DNA from: JAWUXM01 sp034111325
GTDB taxonomy: Bacteria; Pseudomonadota; Alphaproteobacteria; Rickettsiales; JABIRX01
DNA: 37,349 bases
Assembly (NCBI GenBank): GCA_034111325.1
Contig: JAWUXM010000034.1
Location: 1 to 37,349 of the forward strand
Direction of reading: 5' to 3'
In this document: positions 1 to 7,636 of the stretch, in pieces
How the letters are laid out: every line of letters starts with the position of its first letter
How positions within the stretch are numbered: position 1 is the stretch's first letter
The notes under the pieces: model-generated
Seen by the model: only the letters and a program-made list of their open reading frames with translations
What the model was told of the DNA's origin: nothing
Databases searched by the model: none
Position numbers and translations under genes: made by a program

Positions 1-17
1 CAAAAGCCCGAGAACCA

Positions 18-146
18 AAAAGTTAGCCTTTTGGCGTGCTTTTTGATGCATAACCTTCACTCATTTCGACTCGTGTACTAAACCGTACACGTCGCTCATT
101 CATTCAGGACATGCATCAAAAATCATCACAAAAATTTCTAACTTTT
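18..146 (+). repeat. Palindromic stop-codon element, copy A
   Basis: An imperfect inverted repeat of about 129 bp. The outer arms are AAAAGTTAG at 18-26 and CTAACTTTT at 138-146. The inner arms are CTTTTTGATGCAT and ATGCATCAAAAAT. The core hairpin is CGTGTAC, a 6-nt loop, then GTACACG. The left half contains ATAACCTTCA and the right half contains CAGGACAT, both shared with the other copies. It belongs to the same family as the elements at 5635, 5766, 6197, 11914, 28079 and 29951. Confidence 0.85.
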
Positions 147-154
147 ACCAAGGT

Positions 155-190
155 GGTCTTTTTTGCATTCTTTTTGCCAAATAACCTGCT
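155..190 (+). repeat. Truncated left half of the palindromic element
   Basis: This stretch reads like the left arm of the family (TTTTTTGCATTCTTTTTGCC followed by AAATAACCT). No core hairpin or right arm follows it. It is probably a decayed or recombined remnant next to complete copy A. Confidence 0.5.
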
Positions 191-327
191 GTAATTTTAT
201 TATATGAAGGGCGAGAGCTCATTCCCCTCTATTAACAATGAGACACTCCCTTAAAACCCTTTAAAACAGTGGAAATTTCCTATAAGTCTGCTAGATTGGG
301 GCACGCGTAAATTTAAAGTGTAATCTC

Positions 328-1302
328 ATGTATGATATAGTCGGTATTGGTAATGCAATTTGTGATATTGCAGCACAAGTTGAGGATGGTTTTTTAACTA
401 GGCATAAATTTGTTAAAGGTTCAATGAGTTTGGTTGATGAAGAGCAGATGAAAAAGCTTCTCCATGAATTAAACGTTAAAGATATATTTTCTGGTGGTTC
501 GGCAGCAAACACAATCTATTACACAGCGTCTTTTGGTTTGAAAGCAGCTTTTATAGGTAGAGCGCGCGAAGGCTATTATGGTAAGAAATTTGCTGATGAT
601 ATGGTCAAAGGCAAAGTGAATTTTTTAAATGCTAAAGGTAATAGTGAACTATCATCAGCTAAATCTGCAGTTCTAGTCACGCCAGATGGCGAGCGTACAA
701 TGTGCACATATCTTGGTTGTGCAGGGGAAATTTTAAAAAGTGATATTGACGAAGAAACGATAGCCAAAGCTGGGATGTTATATATTGAAGGCTATTTATG
801 GGATCAGCCCAAAACAATTGAGGCAATTAAATATGCTATAAAAATAGCTAAAGAAAATAATGTCAAAATAGCATTTACGTTGTCCGATGGCTTTTGTGTG
901 GCAAATCATCGGGCTGCTTTTATTGACTTGTTTAGGGATGACATAGATATTTTATTCGCTAATGAAAGTGAAATAAAATCATTATTTGAAGTGAGTGAAT
1001 TTGACCATGCTCTTGCTGCAACTCAAAAGGCAATAATAGATTCTAGATGTTCGATATGTGTCATTACACGTAGTGAAAAAGGTGCAATAGTAATTGCTAA
1101 ACAGAAAACATTACACATACCGACACAAGAAGTTAAGGTGATTGATGCAACTGGTGCCGGTGACGCTTTTGCGGCTGGTTTCCTCTATGCCATATTAACC
1201 CAAAAGGGTTTAGAAGTGGCGGCTGATAACGGTAATTTATTAGCTGGCGAGGTGATTAGCAGGTTTGGTGCTAGACCAAATATTACCGTAAACTTAACAT
1301 AA
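328..1302 (+). CDS. PfkB-family carbohydrate/nucleoside kinase (adenosine kinase-like)
   Basis: This 324-residue protein is a ribokinase/PfkB-superfamily kinase, which transfers phosphate from ATP to a sugar or nucleoside in the cytosol. The C-terminal PfkB signature DATGAGDAFAAGF lies at residues 273-285. Within it the GAGD motif (276-279) provides the anion hole and the catalytic aspartate D279. The N-terminal GGSAANT at 56-62 resembles the substrate-side GG motif. The N-terminus (YDIVGIGNAICDI) and the length match alphaproteobacterial proteins annotated as adenosine kinase. The substrate cannot be read from the sequence, so adenosine, ribose and fructose are all possible. The gene ends one base before the TTG start proposed for the next gene, so the two are probably cotranscribed. 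Confidence 0.88.
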   Translation: MYDIVGIGNAICDIAAQVEDGFLTRHKFVKGSMSLVDEEQMKKLLHELNVKDIFSGGSAANTIYYTASFGLKAAFIGRAREGYYGKKFADDMVKGKVNFLNAKGNSELSSAKSAVLVTPDGERTMCTYLGCAGEILKSDIDEETIAKAGMLYIEGYLWDQPKTIEAIKYAIKIAKENNVKIAFTLSDGFCVANHRAAFIDLFRDDIDILFANESEIKSLFEVSEFDHALAATQKAIIDSRCSICVITRSEKGAIVIAKQKTLHIPTQEVKVIDATGAGDAFAAGFLYAILTQKGLEVAADNGNLLAGEVISRFGARPNITVNLT

Positions 1303-1303
1303 C

Positions 1304-2620
1304 TTGATTAAAAGTAGGAAAGGCTTGGCATACAGATTCTGGGAGGTTTTATCATTTTATTTTCGCAAGAAATTCCTAGTAATTTTCTTATTGGGAATAG
1401 CAAGCGGTTTGCCACTTGCTATGATAATTTCAGTATTAAGCGTATGGTTATTTGAAGTAGGCATTAGCAAAACTAGTATTGGTTTATTTGCCCTTGTTAC
1501 CACGCCATACACGCTTAAATTTCTTTGGTCACCATTTGTTGATTCAGTCGAGATCCCTATTTTAACAAAATTATTAGGACGTCGGCGGGCATGGATTTTA
1601 CTCTCGCAAATCTTTTTGATTCTCTCAATCATTGGCTTGGGTGCGACGAATCCTCTCACTAATCCCTTTAACACAGCATTGTTAGCCTTAAGCGTTGCCT
1701 TTTGTTCAGCTACGCAAGATATCGTCATTGATGCATATCGTATAGAATACTTCGGCAAAAAAATGCGTCCAGCAAGCGCCGCAGTAATAGTATATGGCTA
1801 TCGCGTGGGGCTATTAATATCTGGGGCAGGGGCTTTGCTGTTAGCTGAAGTTATGAGTTGGTTCATGGTTCACCTTATTATGGCTTCACTGATCCTGATT
1901 GGTTCGTTCACAATATTACTTAGTAAGGAACCATCAGGTATAAATCATGAAAAGCATCGTGATATCAAGGCTTGGTTTCAGCATTCAATAATTGCTCCAT
2001 TTCATAATTTTACTGCTCATAATGGCTGGGTATTGATTATGATATTTATCATCCTTTATAAATTTGGTGATGCCTTTATTGGAGTGATGACTAATCCTTT
2101 CTTGTTGGATTTAGGTTTTTCAAAAACTGAAATTGCCATAGTAGTGAAAACTTACGGTTTGACTGCAACGTTGTTTGGTGCGTTTGTTGGCGGGTTAATG
2201 GTGAGCTATGTTGGCGTGATTCGCAGCCTGTGGATTGGTGCTATATTACAGTTGCTAACCAATGGAGTTTTTATAATGCAGGCAATCATTGGTCATGATA
2301 CTTTATTTCTCGCTTTGACAATTGGTGCGGAGAATTTCGCTGGAGGAATAGGGACAATTGCCTTTGTTGCCTATATTAGTAACCTTTGCCATATAAAATA
2401 CACCGCTACGCAATATGCGCTATTGAGTTCACTATCGGCTATTGCGAGAACATGGCTCTCATCTAGTGCAGGTTTTGCAGCTGATAGTTTTGGTTGGGTG
2501 TATTTCTTTATCATCTCGATATTAGTTGCAATCCCTGCGATGTTAATATTATATAAAATACAGAGCAGGGTAGATAATGCTTATGAGGTGCCGGGGTCGG
2601 TATCATTACTTGATGATTAG
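1304..2620 (+). CDS. ampG: AmpG-like muropeptide permease (MFS transporter)
   Basis: A 438-residue polytopic inner-membrane protein with about 12 hydrophobic segments. The N-terminal third carries features typical of AmpG: FLLGIASGLPLAMI, GLFALVTTPYTLKFLWSP(F/L)VD, a basic GRRRAWILL loop, then SATQDIVIDAYR. AmpG imports GlcNAc-anhydroMurNAc peptides released during cell-wall turnover. This implies that the organism makes or recycles peptidoglycan, and dapB elsewhere in the window agrees. The start is a TTG at 1304, directly after the upstream stop and with no clear Shine-Dalgarno. The next in-frame ATG would cut into the first membrane helix, so TTG is preferred, with moderate certainty about the start. 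Confidence 0.88.
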   Translation: MIKSRKGLAYRFWEVLSFYFRKKFLVIFLLGIASGLPLAMIISVLSVWLFEVGISKTSIGLFALVTTPYTLKFLWSPFVDSVEIPILTKLLGRRRAWILLSQIFLILSIIGLGATNPLTNPFNTALLALSVAFCSATQDIVIDAYRIEYFGKKMRPASAAVIVYGYRVGLLISGAGALLLAEVMSWFMVHLIMASLILIGSFTILLSKEPSGINHEKHRDIKAWFQHSIIAPFHNFTAHNGWVLIMIFIILYKFGDAFIGVMTNPFLLDLGFSKTEIAIVVKTYGLTATLFGAFVGGLMVSYVGVIRSLWIGAILQLLTNGVFIMQAIIGHDTLFLALTIGAENFAGGIGTIAFVAYISNLCHIKYTATQYALLSSLSAIARTWLSSSAGFAADSFGWVYFFIISILVAIPAMLILYKIQSRVDNAYEVPGSVSLLDD

Positions 2621-2662
2621 TTTGGTCATTACTAAATATGGAACAAAAATAAGAGTGAAATT

Positions 2663-3775
2663 ATGAAAATAGGAATCCCAAAAGAAATAAAAAACAACGA
2701 AGCAAGAGTTGCGCTAACCCCTGCTGGTGTAATGGAATTAGCTCCATATAAACATGAAATATTTGTTGAAAAAGACGCAGGTTTGGCAATTGGTTTTAGC
2801 GATACAGATTATGAAAAGGCTGGTGCAAAAATAATTAATTTGGCAGCGGAACTATATGCGATAGCTGAAATGATAGTAAAGGTGAAAGAGCCGCAAACTG
2901 CAGAATGTAGTTTAATCCGCGAAGGGCAAATTATTTTTTCGTATTTACATTTAGCAGCTGAGCCTAAATTAACTGCCGCTCTTCTGAAATCAAAAGCTGT
3001 GGCGATTGCCTTTGAAACTGTTGAAGCAAAAGATCCGCAATTGCCGCTTTTGGCTCCTATGAGTGAAGTTGCAGGACGAATTTCAATTCAGGCAGGGGCA
3101 TTTGCTATGCAAAAAAATAACGGCGGGCAAGGGATATTACTTGGCGGTGTAACAGGCGTTGCGCCAGCAGAAGTATTAATTATTGGTGGCGGTGTCGTCG
3201 GAACAAATGCTGCAAAAATTGCCATTGGAATGGGCGCAAATGTTACCATTTTAGATAAATCTTTACCGCGTATTCGTGAGTTGGAATATATCTTTCAGGG
3301 TCGCGCTAATGCAGTTTATGCCTCAAATGACAATGTCAGAAATTATGCATTAAAGGCAGATTTGCTAGTTGGTGCGGTTTTAATTCCTGGTAAGTCAGCA
3401 CCAAAAATTATTACACGTGAAATTGTTAAAAACATGAAAAAAGGTTCGGTTATTGTTGATGTGGCGATTGATCAAGGAGGGTGCTGTGAGACCAGTAAAC
3501 CAACAACCCATAGTGAGCCCACTTATATCGAAGAAGGGGTAATTCACTATTGTGTCACTAACATGCCAGCAGCAGTTGCACGTACTTCAACGCTTGCTCT
3601 GCAGAACGCAACCTTGCCTTATATAATAAAATTAGTAGAAAAGGGCTGGAAAAAAGCATTGCAGGAGGATGCGTTATTTGCTAAGGGATTAAGTGCGTGT
3701 CATGGCAAACTAACTTGTAGTGGAGTGGCTGCCTCTCTGAATTTACCGCACACACCAATTGTAGAGGTTTTGTGA
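2663..3775 (+). CDS. ald: Alanine dehydrogenase
   Basis: NAD-dependent alanine dehydrogenase interconverts L-alanine and pyruvate plus ammonia. The length (370 aa) is typical of the family. The N-terminus MKIGIPKEIKNNEARVALTP is the family hallmark. The expected catalytic residues are at the family positions: K75 (in VKVKEP), H96 (in YLHLAAEP) and D270 (in VDVAIDQGG). The Rossmann segment VLIIGGGVVGTNAAKIA lies around residues 172-188. The enzyme could feed alanine into the TCA cycle as a carbon source, or make alanine for peptidoglycan. The stop overlaps the GTG start of folB by four bases (GTGA), which indicates translational coupling. Confidence 0.95.
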   Translation: MKIGIPKEIKNNEARVALTPAGVMELAPYKHEIFVEKDAGLAIGFSDTDYEKAGAKIINLAAELYAIAEMIVKVKEPQTAECSLIREGQIIFSYLHLAAEPKLTAALLKSKAVAIAFETVEAKDPQLPLLAPMSEVAGRISIQAGAFAMQKNNGGQGILLGGVTGVAPAEVLIIGGGVVGTNAAKIAIGMGANVTILDKSLPRIRELEYIFQGRANAVYASNDNVRNYALKADLLVGAVLIPGKSAPKIITREIVKNMKKGSVIVDVAIDQGGCCETSKPTTHSEPTYIEEGVIHYCVTNMPAAVARTSTLALQNATLPYIIKLVEKGWKKALQEDALFAKGLSACHGKLTCSGVAASLNLPHTPIVEVL

Positions 3776-4116
3776 TTATAAAAATTAAAAACCTTAAAAT
3801 TGATACGGTGATTGGCGTTTATGAGTTTGAAAAAAAACGTAAACGACCAATTATTTTAAATTTCGAAATTGAATTACATGCACAAGAAGTAGCCGATGAT
3901 GATTTGGCAAATACGATTGATTATGACAAAGTAGCCTCTATCGCCAGTGAGATTAGTACGGATTATAAATATAATTTAATTGAAACTTTGGCGCAAAAAA
4001 TTATTGAACAGATCATGCTTGATAAAAAAATAAAACGCTGCAAGTTAGAGATAGATAAACCAAAAGCAGTAAAAGATGCAGAATCTGTATCTGCAACATT
4101 TGAAGCTTTTTCGTAA
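3772..4116 (+). CDS. folB: Dihydroneopterin aldolase
   Basis: A 114-residue FolB-family protein, which cleaves 7,8-dihydroneopterin to 6-hydroxymethyl-dihydropterin and glycolaldehyde in folate synthesis. The family pattern is visible: TVIGVYEFEKKRK near residues 12-24 with the conserved glutamate E20, DYDKVA in the middle, LIETLAQKI around 69-77, and the C-terminal EIDKPKA with a candidate catalytic lysine K96. It starts with GTG inside the last codon and stop of ald, a 4-bp overlap. No other folate genes are in the window, so the link to ald is probably only operon packing. Confidence 0.9.
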   Translation: MIIKIKNLKIDTVIGVYEFEKKRKRPIILNFEIELHAQEVADDDLANTIDYDKVASIASEISTDYKYNLIETLAQKIIEQIMLDKKIKRCKLEIDKPKAVKDAESVSATFEAFS

Positions 4117-4132
4117 AAATAAAAAGGAGTTT

Positions 4133-4867
4133 ATGCGCAAGGCTTTTTCACTAATTGAACTCTCAATTTCACTTTTAATTATTGCTTTGATAATTGCCCT
4201 TGTCTCATCGGGGTCAAAGTTATTACATAATTATAAAATCCAAAAATCCACTGCAGAAATTGTTATGATGGATAGTGCTGTAAAATCTTTTAAATCAATT
4301 TACGAACAGCTTCCAGGTGATATAAGTACAGCCGCAGATTATTGGGGAAGGGATTGTGCCTATACTGTGTCAGGAACTGATTATTGCAGTGGTGATGGTG
4401 ATTCTCAGATAGAGGCAACTAATGGAAACTCGATAAGAGAGGCGTCTAATGCTTTAATGCATTTGGCCATAGTAAAGCTTATTCCTGACCAAAATTTTAC
4501 GCTTAATACAGATTATCTTTCCTATGATTCTGCTGGTTTTGAAACTGGCAAGATGCGGCTATATTACACAGCAAATGGTGCAAGTGAAGGTTTTAATTAT
4601 ATCAGTGGAAATGAAGGGAATTTAATACAGCTTGGTGGATCTCTATACACGGATGATGCACTTTTTATACCGCTTGACCAATATAGGATTGATCTAAAAT
4701 TAGATGATGGTGAGCCGCGCACAGGTAAAATCACATATCGTGATTTTGATGGCATAGGTTCTGGGCCAATATCTAGTGCTGCAGCATGTACCAATACCAG
4801 CACGAGTTATTATCTGTCATCAAAGGCTCTTGGCTGTAATATCGTATATGAACTAGACGAACAATAA
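4133..4867 (+). CDS. Type IV pilin-like protein 1
   Basis: A 244-residue secreted or membrane-anchored pilin/pseudopilin-like protein. The N-terminus MRKAFSLIELSISLLIIALI is a class III (prepilin) signal: a very short basic leader, FSLIE with the conserved glutamate at +5, then a hydrophobic helix. The residue before the cleavage site is Ala instead of the usual Gly. The frame stays open upstream to an ATG at 4076, but that start lies inside folB. The ATG at 4133 has AAGGAG at 4124-4129 and gives the normal leader, so it is chosen. The body contains DYCSGDGDSQIE, a possible calcium-binding loop. It is paralogous to the next gene. No pilus ATPase, secretin or peptidase gene is nearby. Confidence 0.8.
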   Translation: MRKAFSLIELSISLLIIALIIALVSSGSKLLHNYKIQKSTAEIVMMDSAVKSFKSIYEQLPGDISTAADYWGRDCAYTVSGTDYCSGDGDSQIEATNGNSIREASNALMHLAIVKLIPDQNFTLNTDYLSYDSAGFETGKMRLYYTANGASEGFNYISGNEGNLIQLGGSLYTDDALFIPLDQYRIDLKLDDGEPRTGKITYRDFDGIGSGPISSAAACTNTSTSYYLSSKALGCNIVYELDEQ

Positions 4868-4905
4868 TCATTATGTCAAAAAAAGGAGTGAAGAAAAAGG
4901 CAGAT

Positions 4906-5637
4906 ATGCGAAAAGCATTTTCATTAGTAGAACTTTCAATTGTTATAGTAATTATAGCATTATTGCTAGTGGCCGTTGCATCAGGTTCTAAGATTGCTCA
5001 TAATTTTAAACTACAGAAGTCCATTGTTGAAATCACTATGATGAGTGGTGGAGTGAAAAGTTTCCTTACAACTTATGGTCAATTACCTGGTGATATAGAT
5101 GTTGCAGTGGATTATTGGGGTAAGGATTGTGCCTATACTACATCAGGCACAGATTATTGTAGTGGTGATGGGGATGGTGCGATAGAGACAAGTAATGGTA
5201 ATTCTATTAAGGAAAATTCCAACGCATTGCTTCACCTAGTGCTAGCAGAATTAATTCCTAATCAAGGTTTTGCACTAAATACAGCTTATCTTTCTTATGA
5301 TTCAGAAGGTTTCTCCAATGGTAAGATAAGGCTACGTTATACAGCTGATGGCTCAAGTGAAGGTTATAATTATCTTATGAGGAATGTAGGGAATTTAATA
5401 CAGTTTGGTGGCTATCTTTACACTGATGATGCACTTTTCTATCCGCGTTATCAATATGTAATTGATAAGAAATTAGATGATGGAGCGCCACGTGGTGGGA
5501 TAATAACTTATCGTGTTATTGATGGCGTAGGTAGCGGCACAGCAGTGAGTGATGCATCATGTACGAACAGTACAACTAGCTATTATTTAGCTTCAAATGT
5601 TGCTGGGTGTAATCTTGTCTACGAACTCGACCACTAA
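4906..5637 (+). CDS. Type IV pilin-like protein 2 (tandem paralogue)
   Basis: A 243-residue paralogue of the preceding gene, similar over its whole length. It shares MRKAFSLxELSI, DYWGKDCAYT, DYCSGDGDGAIE, NSNALLHL, LSYDSEGF and the closing NLVYEL region. It has the same short leader with Ala at the cleavage site, followed by a hydrophobic helix. An in-frame ATG at 4873 would add 11 basic residues but has no ribosome-binding site. The ATG at 4906 has AAAAAGG at 4894-4900 and matches the paralogue's start, so it is chosen. The GDGDG-xI loop is a better match to a calcium-binding motif than in copy 1. The TAA stop forms part of the left arm of repeat copy B. Confidence 0.8.
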   Translation: MRKAFSLVELSIVIVIIALLLVAVASGSKIAHNFKLQKSIVEITMMSGGVKSFLTTYGQLPGDIDVAVDYWGKDCAYTTSGTDYCSGDGDGAIETSNGNSIKENSNALLHLVLAELIPNQGFALNTAYLSYDSEGFSNGKIRLRYTADGSSEGYNYLMRNVGNLIQFGGYLYTDDALFYPRYQYVIDKKLDDGAPRGGIITYRVIDGVGSGTAVSDASCTNSTTSYYLASNVAGCNLVYELDH

Positions 5638-5764
5638 AATCTGGTTCTTTTCGCATCTTTTTAGTGAATAACCTTTATGCGCTTCGACTCGTGTATGTAG
5701 TATACACGTCGCTTGCTTACAAAGGACATTCACTAAAAATAAATCAAAAACTCCTCAGATTTTA
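5635..5764 (+). repeat. Palindromic stop-codon element, copy B
   Basis: An inverted repeat of about 130 bp whose left arm TAAAATCTG starts on the stop codon of the pilin-like gene. The right arm is CAGATTTTA at 5756-5764. The inner arms are TTTTTAGTGAAT and ATTCACTAAAAAT. The core hairpin is CGTGTAT-GTAGT-ATACACG. Relative to copy A, the last pair of each arm has changed from C-G to T-A on both sides, so pairing is kept. It may act as a terminator or 3' processing structure. Confidence 0.85.
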
Positions 5765-5765
5765 T

Positions 5766-5892
5766 AAATCTAATTCTTGCGCATGCTTTTTGACACATAA
5801 CCTTCTCTTATTTCGACTCGTGTACTAAACCGTACACGTCGCTTACTCGCTCAGGACATGTGTCAAAAATCAAAGCACAATCTCTTAGATTT
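5766..5892 (+). repeat. Palindromic stop-codon element, copy C
   Basis: A complete copy placed almost immediately after copy B in the same orientation. The outer arms are AAATCTAA (5766-5773) and TTAGATTT (5885-5892). The inner arms are TTTTTGACACAT and ATGTGTCAAAAAT. The core CGTGTAC-TAAACC-GTACACG is identical to that of copy A. The back-to-back arrangement suggests duplication or insertion of one element beside another. Confidence 0.85.
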
Positions 5893-5947
5893 TCTCTCAA
5901 TGGGTTAAATATTGATTGCCGTTAGGCACGATTTTATCCACCACATA

Positions 5948-6031
5948 CGTCATCCCCGCATAGGCGGGGATCCAGAGCAACATTCAATATCTCCACTTGT
6001 AAGATGGATTACTGCCTGCGCAGGAATGACG
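5948..6031. repeat. Short GC-rich interspersed repeat (GTCATCCCCGC type)
   Basis: An 84-bp element with imperfect terminal inverted repeats. It begins CGTCATCCCCGCATAGGCGG and ends CCTGCGCAGGAATGACG. Much higher in GC than its surroundings, it resembles the GTCATCCC...GGAATGAC repeats scattered in many bacterial genomes. It lies inside a degraded member of the palindromic element family. A small open frame across it (5912-6097) is a by-product of the repeat. Confidence 0.75.
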
Positions 6032-6082
6032 AAGAGGGAGAGTGCTTTTTTCTTTTCATCCTCCATACACGAGCAAAATGGA

Positions 6083-6166
6083 AAAGGTTATTTATAAAAA
6101 AGCGCTCAAAAGAACCAGATTGTAAAATCTAATAAATTTTGGGATGATTTTTTATAAATAACCTTT
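6083..6166. repeat. Perfect 19-bp inverted repeat joining two broken palindromic elements
   Basis: The arm at 6083-6101 (AAAGGTTATTTATAAAAAA) is the exact reverse complement of 6148-6166, with 46 bases between. Each arm corresponds to the ATAACC-side half of the family. The segment up to about 6121 is a left end in reverse orientation (ending AAGAACCAGATT). From about 6126 another left end starts in forward orientation (AATCTAATAAATTTTG). Two partial elements therefore lie head to head here. Confidence 0.7.
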
Positions 6167-6196
6167 GACATTGCAGTGAGGTGTATATGTGGAGTG

Positions 6197-6365
6197 TAAA
6201 AAATAATCTATTTTGCTTTGATTTTTAGTGAGTTTTAAATAATTCGGAGCGAAGTGTATTCTTATACACGAGTCGAACGAATTATTTAATGCGAACTAAC
6301 TCCGCTGATTTATTGATTTGCAAAATCAATAAATCAGAAAGCATGCAAAAGAGATATTTTTTTTA
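6197..6365 (-). repeat. Palindromic stop-codon element, copy F (at ychF end)
   Basis: Read on the minus strand, this copy begins on the TAA stop of ychF (6365-6363). It runs through CTCTTTTGCATGCTTT to the core CGTGTAT-AAGA-ATACAC and ends in CTAAAAATCAAAGCAAAATA. The outer arms TAAAAAAAATATCTCTTTTGC and its near-complement at 6197-6216 pair well. At 169 bp it is longer than the other copies because it holds an extra perfect hairpin at 6305-6337. As at the other genes, the end nearest the stop codon is the left end. Confidence 0.7.
6305..6337 (-). terminator. Perfect hairpin downstream of ychF
   Basis: Two perfectly complementary 15-bp arms (CTGATTTATTGATTT and its complement) are separated by three bases. 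It lies about 25 bases past the ychF stop codon. It is AT-rich with no clear T-run after it on the minus strand, so a role as terminator or mRNA 3'-end stabiliser is inferred from position only. Confidence 0.45.
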
Positions 6366-7463
6366 GACGTTGAATTTGAAATGATACACATCTCCATCCT
6401 TAGTGACATACTCCTTCCCTTCCTGCCGTAACTTACCAGTTTCCTTGGCTTGTTGTTCGCCACCGCAAGCGACATAATCATCATAGCTGATTGTATCGGC
6501 GCAGATAAAACCACGCATGAAATCAGTGTGAATCTCACCAGCTGCTTCTGGTGCTTTAGCATTAAAGCGTGCCGTCCAAGCCCTTGCTTCTTTTGGACCA
6601 ATGGTGAAGAAGGTGATGAGGTGAAGGAGTTTGTAGCTGCCTTTGATGATTTTATTCAAACCAGTATCTTCCATACCAAGTGATTGTAGGAATTCGAGTT
6701 TTTCTTCTTCAGAATCTAGCCCTGAAATTTCTTCTTCAATTTGTGCGGCAATATTAATAACTTCGGCATTGCGGCTTTTAGCGAATTCTGCGACTTTTGC
6801 TGTATAGTCATTACCGCTAACCACGTCTTCTTCGGCAACGTTGCAAACATATAGGGTTTTTTTGGCGGTGATTAATTGTAGATTTTTGAGGGCTGGTTTT
6901 TCATCTTCGGTTACTTCTAACAAATAGGCAGGTTTGCCTTCGGAAAGGAGGGCAAGAGCTTTTTTGATAATGGGTAATTGTGTGGCGGCTTCTTTGTCAT
7001 TACTGCGGATTTTTTTCTCAACATTCGGTAGCCTTTTTTCTAATGATTCAAGATCAGCCAGAACCAATTCTGTTTCGATAATTTCTGCATCACGAATAGG
7101 GTCAACCGAACCTTCAACATGGGTAACATCGCCATCATCAAAGCAGCGTAACACATTGATAATTGCGTCTACTTCGCGAATATGTGAGAGGAATTTATTG
7201 CCTAAACCCTCGCCTTGGCTAGCGCCTTTAACAAGCCCAGCAATATCAACAAATTCTAGAAAAGTAGGAATGATTTTTGCAGAGCCAGCAATGGAGGCTA
7301 ATTTTGTTAGGCGTTCATCAGGGACAGAAACTCGCCCGACATTTGGCTCAATCGTGCAGAAGGGATAATTCGCCGCTTCGGCATTTTGTGTTGCAGTTAA
7401 GGCATTAAACAAGGTTGATTTCCCAACATTAGGCAAACCGACAATTCCGCATTGAAGAGACAT
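6363..7463 (-). CDS. ychF: Redox-regulated ATPase YchF (Obg family)
   Basis: A 366-residue P-loop protein of the YchF/OLA1 group, which binds ATP and associates with ribosomes. The P-loop GLPNVGKST is at residues 9-17, followed by NYPFCTIEPNVGRV (switch I) and DIAGLVKGAS (G3). In place of NKxD it has NVAE, as is typical of YchF and consistent with ATP preference. A TGS domain fills the C-terminus, ending FKFNV. Length and start are standard. It is divergent from the ankyrin gene and convergent with the pilin-like genes, and its stop codon touches repeat copy F. Confidence 0.96.
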   Translation of the reverse strand: MSLQCGIVGLPNVGKSTLFNALTATQNAEAANYPFCTIEPNVGRVSVPDERLTKLASIAGSAKIIPTFLEFVDIAGLVKGASQGEGLGNKFLSHIREVDAIINVLRCFDDGDVTHVEGSVDPIRDAEIIETELVLADLESLEKRLPNVEKKIRSNDKEAATQLPIIKKALALLSEGKPAYLLEVTEDEKPALKNLQLITAKKTLYVCNVAEEDVVSGNDYTAKVAEFAKSRNAEVINIAAQIEEEISGLDSEEEKLEFLQSLGMEDTGLNKIIKGSYKLLHLITFFTIGPKEARAWTARFNAKAPEAAGEIHTDFMRGFICADTISYDDYVACGGEQQAKETGKLRQEGKEYVTKDGDVYHFKFNV

Positions 7464-7504
7464 ATGAAAATAATTTAAATAGCAGGGCTGGCTTTATAGT
7501 ATTG

Positions 7505-7532
7505 CCAATAACCATTGACAAGAAAATTATAA
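7505..7532 (+). repeat. 28-bp direct repeat, copy 1 (upstream of ankyrin gene 1)
   Basis: Bases 7505-7532 match 10154-10181 at 27 of 28 positions and in the same orientation, so they bracket the ankyrin gene. The repeat holds TTGACA at 7515-7520. Here CATAAT follows at 7539-7544 after an 18-bp spacer, so it may also be a promoter reading into the ankyrin gene. Confidence 0.7.
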
Positions 7533-7575
7533 ATTAACCATAATTTTAATTTGTTATTCACTAGGTAATTGACGC

Positions 7576-7604
7576 TTGCACAGACATTAAAATTATGCTA
7601 TGAT
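7576..7604 (+). promoter_or_regulatory. Promoter of ankyrin gene 1
   Basis: A sigma70-like promoter: TTGCAC at 7576-7581, a 17-bp spacer, and TATGAT at 7599-7604. The same arrangement, with a nearly identical spacer end (AAAATTATGC) and leader (AAATTAATCAGYAAATAGAGG), precedes the second ankyrin gene at 35888-35916. Conservation between two otherwise different genes makes this one of the best-supported promoters in the window. Confidence 0.7.
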
Positions 7605-7636
7605 TGGTAGAAATTAATCAGTAAATAGAGGTGTAT

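Larger units (their letters stand above)
1..327. other. Intergenic region with repeats, upstream of pfkB-like gene
   Basis: No full gene is visible here. Reading the + strand from base 3 gives a short open frame (K-A-R-E-P-K-S) ending in TAG at 24-26. This could be the last codons of a gene that begins before the window, but it is too short to identify. The stop lies inside the left arm of the palindromic element at 18-146, as for several other genes in this window. Bases 155-190 look like a second, truncated left half of the same element. No clear promoter for the downstream kinase could be picked out. Confidence 0.4.

Noticed and set aside
4076..4132. Upstream start for pilin-like gene 1
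   Set aside because: It would overlap folB and add 19 residues before the prepilin leader. ATG 4133 has an AAGGAG site and gives a normal short leader.
5912..6097. Small open frame of 61 codons on the + strand
   Set aside because: It reads straight through the GTCATCCCC repeat, giving the familiar HPRIGGDPE and ITACAGMT strings that such repeats encode by chance. It has no ribosome-binding site.
6450..7368. Two + strand open frames (77 and 144 codons) over ychF
   Set aside because: They are antisense to conserved YchF motifs and have no start signals or family resemblance.
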